From: Pisaster brevispinus
Taxonomy: Eukaryota > Echinodermata > Asteroidea > Forcipulatida > Asteriidae
Direction: 5' to 3'
Length of the DNA: 64,000 nt
Assembly: GCA_023634235.1 (NCBI GenBank)
Contig: JAMKCF010000003.1
Span: 10,304,742-10,368,741, forward strand
The translations under genes and the position numbers were made by a program. Positions 13,499-25,798 of this stretch are shown here, one piece after another. Numbering within the stretch: position 1 is the stretch's first letter; the number at the start of each line of letters is the position of its first letter. The notes under the pieces were generated by a model, which saw nothing but the letters and a program-made list of their open reading frames with translations, made no database searches and was not told where the DNA came from.

Positions 13499-13534
13499 GA
13501 GACAGCGAGAGAGAGAGAGAGGAGAGTGGAGAGT
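13499..13534. repeat. GA-rich microsatellite
   Basis: Interrupted (GA)n, read GAGAGACAGCGAGAGAGAGA and onward. Confidence 0.85.
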
Positions 13535-15158
13535 AGAGAACAAAATCTAAAAACAAGAGCACCCAGCTGCCTGTGGGTATGTGTAAATACCCACACCTGC
13601 TGGACTTGGCTTTTTTTGTATGCTCAGTAATTGAGGATCACAGAAGAAAAACTGTCTTGACATGAAGGCGATGGCCAGTTCCGGATCTGCTGAGAATGTC
13701 AGCAAGCATATTTGGTTGAAATACTGCCACTTACACCATGGAGAAATGGGGTCACAGAGACTTAAGCCAAGGACAGCTGAGAAGTGTTCCCCCTTTTTCT
13801 AGATCAACTTACTCCTTTTGTGGGCCCGAATATGAAACTACCTTGACAATAATTATAAAACGAAAATGGTTCAGCCGAACACTTTGATTAACTTGTTCCA
13901 ATCAAGCCTCTCTATTTAGCTGTAAATGTCAAGGTGATACCTACAATGTAACTAAAAAAGTCACGGCACTATGGTGTGCATTGTATGATGGCTTCCACAT
14001 GTATTGCACTCACTACTCCGAGACACATGTGTACACCTTCAAGTGTTAATCACAACCACAACTTGTACTAATTTTCCCTAATAAACCTCAACGAAGACCA
14101 CAAACCATGCCAAGGGCAAATGCAAGTGCACATGTACAGACGCCCCCCCCCCCCTAACTGTTCAAACCACTTCTCTATGGTCTAGCCATGGAGAATGAAC
14201 CCTCTGCGGTTTAACTCAACTGTATGTTCTTATTTCCTTTCAGCATTATCTTCTTCTTCTAAGACTAAATGGAGGCACTTTTAAATGATAACAAAAAAGT
14301 ATGTAAGTTTTACTGCAAATAAGCCATGTTTTTACAAACCAATGTTAAACAGAAATCACAGAGCTGAATAAATACAATGGGTGCACTTCAGTTCAAAACA
14401 AAAAGTGTTTTAAAGCTTTTTTTTGTTTTTTTTTGCGGATTCCTCAGACAGGTTCAAGAAAACCCCAAAAGAGATTTCAAAATGCACACTTGGCTTCCTG
14501 CGGTGGTTCAGGCAAGCAGTCTCTGGTACCCATGGCGATATAATTGGACACCAGGCCTCCATATGGTGCATATGAAACCATAGCAGGCAAGTTTCAATGT
14601 CAAAGCTGTGGGCGAAAGCCCCAGCTAGGGGTAAGAGATATGAAACTTGAGGTCCAGCCTCGCAGTAGGGGGCGGCCAAAAAAAACAGCCACAAACAATG
14701 TCTGGGGTAGAATTCCGTCTGAAAAACATCTTGGGTAGGTAAGGGAACCTGACCCAAGCCTGGTCGTCGATGCAAACGCATTTTCAGAAATGGGAAGCTA
14801 ACATCGAAACAAAATCATATTTTGTCAATTGAAGAAATTGTAGACAAATGTTGGGATTATTGTTATTAACGCACCGTGTCTGTTTCCAAAGAAAATCAAA
14901 GTCAGCTAGAGCATGACTGATGGAACTGATAATTGGAAATTCTAGCTGAAAGCAATCATTCCTTGATCATGTCCGCCGAGTTTCATCTACCTTCGTAACT
15001 GCATGAACTGTATGTGCAGAGAGGGTGATGTCACGCGACAGACTGTTGGTAAATGTAAAACGAGAAATGTGCACACCACATGGAAACATTTACCCACATT
15101 TTACCCAAGCTTTGCATCTTATCAATAGATCCCACGAAGACCCCCACAGATTCTAGAC

Positions 15159-15548
15159 TTAAAGGCAAAGTATACCTTGGTTTTTGGAACCGTTCGATTT
15201 GTTTTCATTCCTATACAAATGTAGACATATGCAACAAAATTGACATGTGAACATTTCATTTCAAAAGGTGGTAGCGTTTTGGGGATATCGCCAAAAAATT
15301 AGCAGTCATGTCCACGCAGGAAGAATAATCCATAATTGGAACACACAATCTGAAAAAAAGTTTCATTCATGAAACATTTCTCAGGTTGAAATTTATTTGA
15401 ATCCTTTACTCTAAAGCCTCATTCCTTAGAAAGGAATCATTTCTTAAAATGTTACGCACTATCAACAACTACAGCGCTTCTTACCAAGACAGTTTTGAGG
15501 GTCATGATTTTTTTTGGAGTATTTACCAAAGGTATACCCTGCCTTTAA
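15159..15548 (+). mobile_element. TTAA-flanked ~390-bp MITE, copy 2
   Basis: It begins TTAAAGGCAAAGTATACC and ends GGTATACCCTGCC followed by TTTAA, near-perfect terminal inverted repeats bordered by TTAA. It aligns with copy 1 over its whole length, including CCACGCAGGAAGAATAATCC and ATCAACAACTACAGCGCTTC. A reading frame starting at 15514 begins inside this element. Confidence 0.88.
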
Positions 15549-18500
15549 CAAACAGATAACATCTAGGCAAGGACAGCTAAATACTCCCAACAATTGTACA
15601 TGCCGACCACTTCTTGTGGAGTTTCTCTGTCAGAGGCTTTCACAAGTTGGCTTTCTGTTTGTGATGTTTGCTTGTTTTGCAGTCTGCATTAACGAGACAT
15701 TGCAAAACCAACTCAAGGCTGGTGCTGATTTTTCATTCAAAGAATCGGTCTCTGGGAACTGGCAAATATTCCTCAAGTATCACACCCAAAGTTACCACAA
15801 TAGGAAACAAATCCTTGAAGTCGCACCTGTAGGGTACCAAACTGGAGTATAATGCGGCAGACCACGGGATGGTACACATTGCAGTATACACGGCTGGTAA
15901 ATTTACTTTAAACTGACTTGGTTCTAACTTAATATCAATGTCAGATATTCTTCCTGTAGCCTATGTACGCTTTAAAACACAATGTACTGCCAAAGATACA
16001 AATGATAAAGCAAGTACACGTAATTCTGCAACTCAAACAAGATCTTCCACAAATTATAACTTGGTAAAAAAGTTTCCATCACAAGCGAATTCAGAAAAAT
16101 TACAAACAGTCTTGATGTCTGAATGAATAGAATTGATTTGACATATGAACAAAGTACGTAGAAGTGATTTTTTTTTCCAGTATGATGGGTGATGACTACT
16201 GCTACTGTACACTTTCTCCCGAGTTATTTCTTATGACATCCACTCCAGTATTTTTTGCAAATGTCAGCATCCGTTGCAATCACCGTGACGATCAATTGCA
16301 AGCGGCCACTGGCTAATGCCAGGTAATAGCAAAGTAATTTTGCCCAGGCTAGGGGGTCAGGGGAGAGCGCGGCTCTGTATGTGGATCAGTGAGCGACGTA
16401 AATGTCAGGGTGTTTTTCCTTCGTCTTCCCCGATGTGATATTTTTCAATTTGGAATTGGAATGAGGTACCGTCCTCGGTCCGCTCTCTTCCAATGTTTAG
16501 GCCTTCGTGGATCTTTTGGAAACTGCTCCGTAAGAGTCCAATTTTTAATCACGGACTGCTGAGTAGAAGTGGTCTCCAAAATATGGGCATTATCAGGAGT
16601 TTACTCAGGAATCCTATCTATGCTGTGATTTTAATTCAGACACTTTTGTTTGTACCCCCGTTCCGTAAGTGCAATTTAGCCTTTTTAAGCGAGAGAAAAT
16701 AGATGTAAATTCCAAGGGTAGGTTCCATATTGTGTATTAAGTTTGGAAATGCCAAGCATCACAGACCGTAGCGGCAAGTCTATCCAAACATCATTAATAC
16801 TTATTTGACAATTACGAATTTGTGGAAGTCTTATGGGAGTTCCCGCCGGTATGCCTGGGCTGGTAAGCTAATAAGGCATCTCTGCATGTACGCCTATCTG
16901 CAAACCAGTGCCGCGTACGCGTACCCACAAACTCACAATAAAAACATGCATGATGTCATTTTGAAAATTAAAAGACAACAATGCTGGTTAGGCAACCGAG
17001 TGTGTTTAGTATACAAAAACACGACCACGAAATGTAAAGCTTCTACAAATTGTGTACACCACCCAGAATTTCGTTGCTCACACACCCTTTAGAAAAACAA
17101 GACGTAATGCAGTTTTCTCTACGAACAAATGTCATGGAAAGACCTCACACTCAAAGAAGAACAGTCCCTATGGCATAATATTATGATTGTACACCTTTGC
17201 CAAAGTCTTAATTGAAGGTGACCTTCTTGTATTATTTGAAAGGAAGACTGTTTGTTAGTTGAGTGTCACCACTGTACAATGTAAACACACAACACAAAGG
17301 AAGAGATACTACACGCAGCCCTTTGTCAAAACTAACAAGCTGTTCCAAAAAGATGTTGTTATTTTTTCACGTCAATAAAAAAATGTGTTTTTCTGTTTTG
17401 AATGCAAACCCTCATTCCGCAGTGCTGCCTACATTTGCATCTTCCAATCGGGAAGATTTTGTACAACAATCAGGGAGATATTTAGAATTACATTCAACAT
17501 CGTAGAGGACAAATTCCCACAATCAGGGAGATTTGCAAACTCGGAAAGATTGGCTTATTTTCAGGGAGCTTTCTGGAGAAACAGGGAGAGTTGGCAGCTA
17601 CCGATAACCACTTTAAACTGGTTAAATTCGTTTGTCGACCCAGGTCATTTGTTATTTTCTTATACATTTCCAAGAGAGCATAATCTATGCTTTATTACTG
17701 TCAAAACCCCACGTTGATACCACCTTTGGTTCAAACAGTTGTGAAAGTAGAAACATCAAGAGTTTCGAGAGAATAAAACTGAGAAAAAGAGGTTTAAAGT
17801 CAAGTTGTTTTTTGAAAATACATCGGCACATTTTCTTTCAATGCTAACTTTAACCCCTTTTTTATGTTATGTATCAGGAAGGAAGTTGCCAATAAAAAAT
17901 AAGATTTGTTTTGCATTTAAATTGACAAAAAAAAAATATTTGTGACAATTCTTTTGACTTGTTTCTCCATACTGATAGTCCCAACAAACAACTCATCTAG
18001 CTTGATTGCATCACGTATATTTAAAAAGATACAACCAATCCACTATCAAAACAATTTCATAGAATTGTTCATTTCCAAGCGATGCTTCCTTGGAAATAAT
18101 ACAAACAAATATATCATATAAGAAAAGTTGACGTCCACCTCGAATGGACTCGCGTATGAAAGTCATCCAATCCATTTCACTGAAGAGTTAATTGTTGTTT
18201 GCACGTACGGAGCACATAACTCAATTTCTGCCGATAACAAACACTGCACACTCGCTAGCAGCATTATACGTGCAGTTAAACCAATGGATCACTGCTTTCA
18301 GATAAAGAGAAAGAAATTCCCACGGGGTAGCTTTGATCTAGCCTACGTATATATATTTGTTTCTAAAGCCATCAGTTGTATCCATTATTTAAGAAAATAC
18401 CTAAATTGAATCTCAACATAAAGAAAGTAACAAACTTAAGGGTAAAAAAGACTTTAAAAAAAAAAGGCAAAAGGAGAAAAAGAAACAAATTCTGCTCTGT

Positions 18501-18993
18501 ATTTTCATACGAATCAAGAGAGCAAACCAAGCATGGCATATTTGTCTCTCAAAATCAAAGAAATAACGTCAGTTTAATTTGAATGAAAGTTCTTCAGGCA
18601 ATTTGTTCATTCACTTCTTCATATGCTTTTTGACAGTGGTGGTTTTTTTTCTTCTTCTCCTTTTTTTAGAGTTGGCTTAATACAGTCAACCACCTTCCCA
18701 AGGTCAGCCCAGTCATTTCTGCTCCAAGAATTAATTTGACATTGTTAGAAACTCTCACTCCCCCAAATAGAGAGGCAGATAGAGGTGTGCAGTGTCAGCC
18801 AGCTGCTTCCCTAGATACACTACTACACGGCGTACCCACAAAGAGTACAAGCGATGATGGTAGCAGCAACCTCTCATCTACGCTATGACGTTGATCAATG
18901 CTAAATGATCCACAGGGACTCATACAAACCATTAATGGCCTTCGCTGAAAACAATTTTTTTTTGTCAAAGTAACATTTCCTTTTTCTTCTTTT

Positions 18994-19007
18994 GGGGGGG
19001 GGGGGGG
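18994..19007. repeat. Poly(G) run, 14 bases
   Basis: Preceded by a TTTCTTCTTTT tract, so another T-rich to G-run junction. Confidence 0.95.
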
Positions 19008-19679
19008 TTACCACGTCTGTCTTGCTTGGGTATGGGTAATGTCTGATTGGATGCTTGATGGTACAATGGGGAGTTATAAAACTCTGCTCTCGTACTTAAA
19101 GTCAAGACCAATCTGGCAAAAAAAAAATCTAACAGTTAGCTGAAAAGGGAAAATGTGTTCGCTGATTTGACCATAAGATCGATATCCAATTACTCATCAA
19201 CAACAAGAAAACAAGACCTGTGCTGATAAGAAGCTAACAGCAGTTTTTCTGTCACCGTGATCAGCAAATATCGCACCAAAACCCTGCCCTTTTTGTGCCT
19301 CATCAGCTTGATCAAGAATCCATAATTTACTGGATTCAGTGCTGCGTGGACACTATGCTTTGCATGCAAATCTTTGTCCAAGCCCACATATTTTGGCCAC
19401 AACCTGAGGAATTTTGTTGGAACAAAAATATCTAAAAATCTTATCAGGATATTAATCCCAAAACTACTTCTCTATTATGCTGAGAGTGGAAAAAATTCTA
19501 CATATTGACATTCAGGTTCAGCGTGATTTGGATAACGACATATGAACTAATCCGAGACTTCACTGATTCCAGGGCATATTCTGTATCCATCAAACCCGAA
19601 TTTCTCGTCACTGCACGCACAGCGTTTTTCGCCCTCTCTACCCGTAACATTTTTCTATATTGATCAATGTAATGCACAG

Positions 19680-19793
19680 GATCAGTGGTTCATACGTGTG
19701 CCCTACATTGATACGGGACTGCACCTAGTTATGCACGCTGAGCAGTCACTCGAAGATGCTCCCGATCTAATGCAGATGGCTACCGAGGACGAG
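19680..19793 (+). CDS. Exon 4 of unrecognised + strand gene
   Basis: The exon is 38 codons, phase 0 at both ends: DQWFIRVPYIDTGLHLVMHA, then EQSLEDAPDLMQMATEDE. The acceptor is ATGCACAG behind a pyrimidine-rich region at 19625-19660; the donor is GAG|GTCAGT. The composition (acidic, CpG-containing, GC-rich third positions) stands out from its surroundings. Phase 0 fits exon 3. The following link is unresolved: exon 5 needs an incoming phase 2. Confidence 0.72.
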
Positions 19794-20004
19794 GTCAGTT
19801 AATAATAACATTTTATAAAGCACGCTATTCCCTGAAATACTAAAGAGGGTTTGTTCGTAAGCAAAACCCGTCTGTTTATGCAGTCACTGGCTCGGCTTTC
19901 TCAGTCAAAGAGGTGAATAAAATTAAACAACTGTATAAAGGGGATCCACGCACATTCTGAACTTTACTCTGAATCTGCATTCATTTTCTGCATTCTTTGC
20001 AACA

Positions 20005-20125
20005 ATTTTGCTTACCAGAATAAGGTTACCAGCTAAAATGCCATGCCATATGTACAGTTGTGACTGGTTTCATGATAACTTTTGCTCAGCATAAATTTTT
20101 TTGAGCAATTATTTGTTGCACTATC
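20005..20125 (+). mobile_element. Fragment of the GCTGCTTAAGC / GGGCCC MITE
   Basis: TTTTGCTTACCAGAATAAGG, TTACCAGCTAAAATG and GTGACTGGTTTCATGATAAC match the interior of the copy at 41878-42065. Neither terminal inverted repeat is intact. Confidence 0.6.
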
Positions 20126-20258
20126 AAGCTGGCCCCTGGTTGTACTAATCACTGTACTACTAGAAAAACAAATTGATAACTTGGTCACCAAGATTGTACC
20201 CATGACATCAACACACGAAGGGGACGCTCTTGACCACAAACACCCAGCCCTATTTTCA

Positions 20259-20657
20259 AGGCTGTTTTTAAACCCTGTGGGAAAGAGGTTCTACCACCAA
20301 ACACACTGGTACCAAAGGGACAATGCAGTCTAGACCACCAGGCCCAACACCTCAACCAAGCCCTGTATAAGCTGGATGGACCATGTTACTAAAACAACAT
20401 TACAAGGCCATTTCTACAGCCGATTTGGCATAAATTTGCTGATGTATTAACTCCATGATATTCCCAAGCATGTCATTCCCTTGTTAACAACCACCTAGCT
20501 TTTGTGATGTCACAAAAAAACTGAATGTCTCGTTTTAGGACTGTTTTTAAACCCTGTGGGAAAGAGGTTCCAACTCGGAGCACACTGGTACCAGAGTGAC
20601 AATGCAGTCTAGACCAGCATGCACAACACCTCAATCAAGCCGTGTATAGCTGGACGG
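20259..20657 (+). repeat. Direct duplication of a ~120-bp block, offset 279 bp
   Basis: The block GCTGTTTTTAAACCCTGTGG...GAAAGAGGTT...CACACTGGTACCA...GACAATGCAGTCTAGACCA...ACACCTCAA...AAGCC...GTGTAT...GCTGGA appears at 20259-20380 and 20538-20657 in the same orientation with about 10-15% difference. The spacer between them is unique. Confidence 0.85.
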
Positions 20658-20883
20658 ATACCCTCCCTATTCTTCCTGATTCTCAACGAACCCGTAAGAA
20701 CTGCGACCCATCAATGGACTCCTAACAATACCCGCATCAGACTCTTAATTGTTCCTCACACTACACACGTTCCCTAGTCCTTCAAATGAGAGTGCTTATC
20801 ACCAGGAAGTACTCCCAATGAATTCATTTCGGATTTCTTTTTATTTTTCCAATCCACAAACAACGCATCACAATATAATCCAG

Positions 20884-21079
20884 ATCACACCGAAACATTT
20901 TCCCACAATATCAACTGTCTGACACCCGTACTTCTGCACTAAGGAAAAATCTCACTTCACGGAGACAGCATGCAGTAGTACACAAACATTTCTTCCTTTT
21001 CGTGTTAAAAGCTGGAGAATTGTTTAGAATGCTTGAATTGGTTACCCAAGGATACAGGTTTCCCATGGCAATTCGGAAG
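20884..21079 (+). CDS. Exon 5 of unrecognised + strand gene
   Basis: After one leading base, 65 codons are open: SHRNIFPQYQLSDTRTSALR at the start, HKHFFLFVLKAGELFRMLEL in the middle, and TQGYRFPMAIRK at the end. The acceptor is ATAATCCAG, behind an AG-free stretch with TTTCTTTTTATTTTTCC. The donor is AAG|GTTGTG, phase 0, which fits exon 6. A 63-codon frame on the other strand is its shadow. The start could lie slightly further right; the end is firmer. Confidence 0.65.
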
Positions 21080-21539
21080 GTTGTGTAAACTGACCTCGGC
21101 AAGAGATGGGACCAAACCTTCCCAATTTTTTGACAAGTTTAAGATTGACTTTAGTAGTCAGTGGTTAAGAGAGCCTGAGTCATCTGTCTGCCCCCACTCT
21201 ATCTTTGTGTGTTCAAGAAAAAGATTGATACAGACACGCTCTTGAAAAAAAAAAATATATATATATATAAGCAATACAAAAATTGTGGCTGCCTTATTGA
21301 AAAAACAGACACACCTTGGCACCAAGAGTTCAGTTATCGATTTCCAATTCACCCAATACTGCTCTACAAGCCTGTGTACAAAACAAAATTCCTCCAGACC
21401 TCCTCGAACTTGATCATGTTGCTTACATTTACGTGCCCCGTGTTTGCACTCTGCAGCTGAATGATCATATTTACCAAGGTACAATCCAATTTTTGTCGAA
21501 AAGCATCCCCCATAAAATCCTGTAAAGTACATGTGTAAG

Positions 21540-21591
21540 AATGAACTGTGTGCACTTAGATCCACTAAGTGCATAGCACAGTTTATTCATT
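21540..21591. other. Imperfect inverted repeat (hairpin)
   Basis: AATGAACTGTG and TGCACTTAG on the left pair with CTAAGTGCA, CACAGTTTATTCATT on the right, with two small bulges and a 5-base loop. It could be a remnant of a palindromic element or a short structured RNA. It is too short for a typical animal pre-miRNA. Confidence 0.55.
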
Positions 21592-22095
21592 TATTTTGAT
21601 GCTCGGTGCTTTTTTTTTTTTACCAACGAAGTTTTTACAACCTTTGCAACAAAACTAATTCCTTTTAACCTGCATTCCAAACCAATCTTGTCATCAAAAC
21701 TCACCAGCAACTCTTGAGATTACGACATGCTATCATAAAAAACCCGAAATCACAGATATTGTTTGAGGTGGAATGTCCTTTAGAACACAAACCTCCTTTT
21801 AAAAATTACCCGCAGCCGAGTAACCGTCCCCTTATTTGTACAAGATCCAATCCCAGTCAGAATTTTAAGTGTGGAATACGCCAGCCGAACTATTTCACAA
21901 GTACACAGCACTCGACTTGTATTTTATAACCTACAAAACAATGGCTTCTAGCTCCGAGGTTTAAAAAATAGCGGTAAACTTGAAACCCATGGTGCTTTTT
22001 TTATTCCTCAGATGGCGATTTGTAATGACCGGCACAAGTGTTCTTTATGGCGAGGTTCCCATCATTATATGACCCCGTAATTGCTTTTTGCACAG

Positions 22096-22234
22096 CTTCT
22101 AAATAAAGAGCTGCCTAAAGACGGAACCTTGAGGAACTCAACAAAAGCCAGCTTACATACTGATCCTTCTGTGACGTACATGTCCACTGTGTTATTGGAA
22201 CCACGCTATGTTTCCCCTATTCTCCATTTCATTG
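22096..22234 (+). CDS. Exon 6 of unrecognised + strand gene
   Basis: The acceptor is TTGCTTTTTGCACAG. The open frame has 46 codons plus one base: LLNKELPKDGTLRNSTKASL, then HTDPSVTYMSTVLLEPRYVS and PILHFI. The donor chosen (TTG|GTTTGT) is the only phase-1 GT that fits exon 7, though it is of moderate strength. The frame stays open to a TGA at 22276-22278, so a terminal-exon alternative exists. Confidence 0.65.
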
Positions 22235-22937
22235 GTTTGTTTTTTTCCAAACAAGGGCGGCTGAGGCTTTTTGGTTGATTACACATAGACTGGTTTATTA
22301 ATATTGTGTGCCAAAGGGGAAACAAAACACCACAGACAATTGATTTTGTTCTAAGAAAAAATTCATTGTAGTGAGTGGGGTAAACAAATTTGGATGCGTG
22401 TGTAGCTATTGCTATTGAGAGTGAAACCGAGTTACAGAAGAATCCTGCTTTTGTCATGCACGTTCCTAAACAAGTGTTGTTCAACGCAACCGACTGGTTT
22501 CTATTTCATATTCTTCTCTGAACACTGATGAAGTACCACTGAGACTCAACGAGGAAGTACAGCATCGGTCTACGAAAAGCAATTCATTCTCTTCTTTTCA
22601 GAAACATTTTCAAAACTGAAAAATGCCACTATACTCTCTGTTGCTTTGGTGTAAAAATCTTAACTTTCCCATATTACAAATCTTATATTACAAAACTTGT
22701 ATTCAGTCATACCAAGCATATAAGCATTCTGTCGGTGTATTCGGTTTTACTTGCCCTGAGGTAAGCTTTCAAACACCTGTCTTGATCATTTTGAACTAAT
22801 GCCGTTACCAATGCTGTACCATCTCATTTAAATGTCTCTATAAACATAAACGTAAATCCATGATTCACTGTCCAGTCAAGGAAAAGGAAACCTGAAAGAA
22901 GAAGAAGAGAACAAAAACAATGGAAAATGTGACATAC

Positions 22938-23030
22938 CTTGCCGAACTGTTGGAAGTAGTTCTTAAGGTCCTCTGGCGTTGTTTGTGCCGCTAAGCCACC
23001 AACAAATATTTTCTTCGTCCGTGTCACAGG
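22938..23030 (-). CDS. msi: Musashi RNA-binding protein, exon starting RRM2
   Basis: Musashi proteins bind UAG-containing motifs in mRNA and control translation, classically in neural progenitors. On the minus strand the acceptor TTCTTGTGCAG is followed by 31 codons, [20 protein letters not shown] then [11 protein letters not shown], and the donor [17 protein letters not shown] is the RNP2 motif at the start of RRM2, and VTRTKK is the Musashi-specific lead-in. Both ends are in phase 0, the exon boundary I expect in vertebrate Musashi genes. The RNP1 half of RRM2 must be on a further exon outside the window. DAZAP1 and hnRNP A/D are alternatives for the RRM alone, but the lead-in and the linker exon at 62702-62743 favour Musashi. 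Confidence 0.9.
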
Positions 23031-23102
23031 CTGCACAAGAAGAAAAAAAAGAGAGTGGAGATTCACCGTTAGCATCCCTGTGTTTAAATATTTCAAATTA
23101 AC

Positions 23103-23262
23103 AGGCCGTGAATTTAATCTTTGAAAGGGCAAGGTCTATTTTATTCTGCAAAGGGCACTTTCATTGGAAAGTCTTAAAGTCTATGGGAAACTTTTGAAGG
23201 GGCACCAAGGCCAAGACCACAAGAGGTCATTGCCTCCGTGGCCTTCATGTAACTCCAGGCCT
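23103..23262 (-). repeat. AGGCCTGGAATT-end palindromic element, copy B
   Basis: Minus orientation: it runs from AGGCCGTGAATTTAATCTTTG to AACTCCAGGCCT and has GAAAGTCTTAAAGTCTATGG, AAGGGGCACCAAGG and GCCTCCGTGGCC in the interior. It ends only 72 bp upstream (in Musashi sense) of the RRM2 exon, next to the branch-point region. Confidence 0.8.
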
Positions 23263-23484
23263 GAATTCACCCTTCTGATATGAACCTTGTTTAACAACAT
23301 CTAGTCTAAATTCTGACATAATATTTGGTAAATCAAACTAGATTTACAATTACTATTATATCTTTCTGGTAATGAAAGCAAGGGACCCTTAGAAGTGACT
23401 AGCACTTTGACCCGTACTGAAGATACCAGTTGTAGAGGTGACATGTTTTAGACGTGGGAGAAAACCTTACACAATCCAGTAGGG

Positions 23485-23583
23485 ACTGTAAAACCCAATC
23501 CACACCCAAGGCTCCAAACCAGGATTCGACCGGGGTCAACAGAGGTGAAAGGCAGAGGAAAAAAAACCACTGGGCCAACCTGA
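23485..23583 (-). mobile_element. tRNA-derived SINE-like element, family 2
   Basis: Read on the minus strand: CAGGTTGGCCCAGTGG resembles a pol III A box (TRGCNNAGTGG), and GGTCGAATCCTGG, about 45 bases on, resembles a B box (GGTTCGAATCC). An oligo-T interruption lies between them. It does not fold into an obvious intact tRNA. Confidence 0.6.
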
Positions 23584-23876
23584 ATTTGTATCAGATTTTA
23601 CTCAACTGGAAACGTATCTTAGTGCTTTGTCACATCAAACTCTTGGTCAAATTTTAAAGGTCTGCTCAGACAAACGACCATTGCCTGACAAAATCATTCA
23701 GGTGAGCAGGGAATCAGTCATGGAAGTTGTTGGTGGTAACCAACTCATCAGACATGCCACTTTGTAATTGCAACAACAACAAAAGGTAATGGTCAAGAGT
23801 TTGCCCTTTTTCAGTGACTAGCCAGCAGGACCTGCTACCTTATTATGTCACACAAGTCCCCCAGCTTTTTTTACCA

Positions 23877-23978
23877 GGGATACTTTTCAAAACTTAACTA
23901 GCCAGCCAGACCACTTGAAGAGAATTCTGACTGGTCCTTGGGTGTTTTAACTGGCATTTGGCCAGCGGAACCGCAGTT
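23877..23978 (-). repeat. Interspersed repeat, GGTCCGCTGGCC family, copy 2
   Basis: Inverted relative to the copy at 6097-6192. GACCACTTGAAGAGAATTCT, GACTGGT, ACTGGCATTTGGCCAGCGGA match the other copy in reverse complement. Confidence 0.75.
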
Positions 23979-25786
23979 CAGGGAGAACGCTGTAAGCAAA
24001 ACTGAACTGTCCTTAGAATATTTGAGAGCTTTGTCCATGATCAACAACTCTAAAAACTAAAATTTTAAAAAATTAGATACAAAATATTTCTGGAAGAGGT
24101 ACTTGAACCCAAGTCATTAAATTTAATGATGATTTTACAAGTTGCTAAAAACACGCAACACTATAAATTCACTATCACTAAAAAGGTTTTGTTCTCAATA
24201 AAAAAAATTGTTTATGTCCTTTTCGCTGCATCAACATAGAACAGTTAGCTAATAAAATATTGTTTGTTCTTATTGTAATTGCCATTTAACTACGTGCACT
24301 CAAAAAGCTCCATTGGATTCAAACACTCTTAAGTATTAATACAGACAGCGCTCAACATGAATTATTCAAAGACACCCCCAACAAATTTGTTTTACTGTAC
24401 AACTTCATCTGTTTCATAACAATAGTGCCGACCACTTGGTCTAATCAGTTTCAACTGTAAAGGTACAATCATCAGACAGTACAGTTGAGGAATATATCAT
24501 TACTGACTGCATTTTATACACTCTGAAGCAGAATGTGAAACATGTTTGCTAATTATACCAAAGTCTAGGTGCCATTCAAGCCGGGCACAATATCTGATAT
24601 AGTGATAATCAAATCCTTTATGCCTTTTTATGGGGCTTTTGTGCGCGTGTTTGGAGTTGAAGCACGATGATAAACATTGGTTATATATTGTCAAAGACCG
24701 GTATCCATCTCTTGTATTGTACCGTTGTTTCATGGTCCTTTGTATTTGATTGTAGCCTGTTTCTAGTTCCTTTTGTATCTTGTAATTACTTGAACATTTT
24801 GCAATGGATGTATTTTTATACCGCACGTGGATGTCAAATTACTATGATATTTTAACATGGACAATAAAATATCTACATGTGAACCAACATTTATACATGA
24901 AATAAAAACCTGTGAAATTTTACGCTCAATCAGTCCGAATCACAGGAAAATAGTGAAAATACAAAACCTTATATGTTTATACTATTCTCAAACATCAATT
25001 TTTTGACTCGCAAGATAAAAACTTCAGTAAATATTTTACTAATTTCTCAAAAACTATAGCTTTTCAAGCAAAAATGTTTCGAGGTTAGTTTTAGCCAAAA
25101 CCATATTTGTAACCATGATTGTACGTTGTGCGCAAATCTGTAGTGAACATTTATATATTCACTCTACGTAACTGTGCACACTTTAATGGAGGAATGAAGA
25201 ACAATACGGAAATACCATATGGTTCAGTACAAAAAGACTATTATCATTGGTGACTGAAAGAAAACAAGTGTGTTTTACCTTGGTTTCTTTTTTTCTAATC
25301 ATTTTTTAAACTACACAAATCATATGCTTAAATCCTCTTTAAAAACAAAACACAGATGATGACCGGCCATCTTGTTTCCTAAATTATTTAAACACAAATG
25401 CACGAGACCAAATGTGAGACTAAAAGGAAATTTAGAGTCAGGCCCATTTCTGAACAAGGTAAAAATGACCTGCACATATCATAACTGCATGCCCGGGGAA
25501 CCTGACCGTAAGGAAAATTGGCGCAACCTTAGCAAACATGTTTAACATGACTGCATAGTGCCCAGGTCAGCCTAATTTGTAAGATAGTCATTTACGGTAT
25601 GACTAATACATACTGTACTCTTTGAGGCATACAGAGTTCACATACATGTACAGGCTCTCTTCATGGTTAATGTAAAAGACCAAAGCGTCTCACACCACCA
25701 ATGTCAGAGCTGCATCTCCATGTCACCATTCCATTATTCAAGGAGGGCTTTCATTTCTTCTTCGCCTATTTTTCTTCTTTTCTTAA

Positions 25787-25798
25787 GGGGGGGGGGGG
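25787..25798. repeat. Poly(G) run, 12 bases
   Basis: Twelve G following a TCTTCTTTTCTTAA tract. Confidence 0.95.

Larger units (their letters stand above)
1..22937 (-). other. Intron of the Musashi homologue, 3' end outside window
   Basis: This stretch follows the GT donor of the RRM2 exon on the minus strand. I looked for the next expected Musashi exon (the RRM2 part carrying the RNP1 motif RGFGFV) by scanning the plus strand for its reverse complement and found none. The intron therefore probably continues beyond the left edge. It contains five or six opposite-strand exons and many repeats, listed separately. Stretches 280-8,100, 9,200-19,650 and 12,460-15,150 hold no other gene I can support. 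Confidence 0.6.

Noticed and set aside
13573..13594. GTGGGTAT...ATACCCAC hairpin
   Set aside because: Eight-base stem of a kind expected by chance in 64 kb.
15683..15830. Possible exon after an excellent acceptor (TTTGCTTGTTTTGCAG), reading CINETLQNQLKAGADF...
   Set aside because: The protein-like frame has the wrong phase for its neighbours and no good donor; it could be an extra or alternative exon but I cannot support it.
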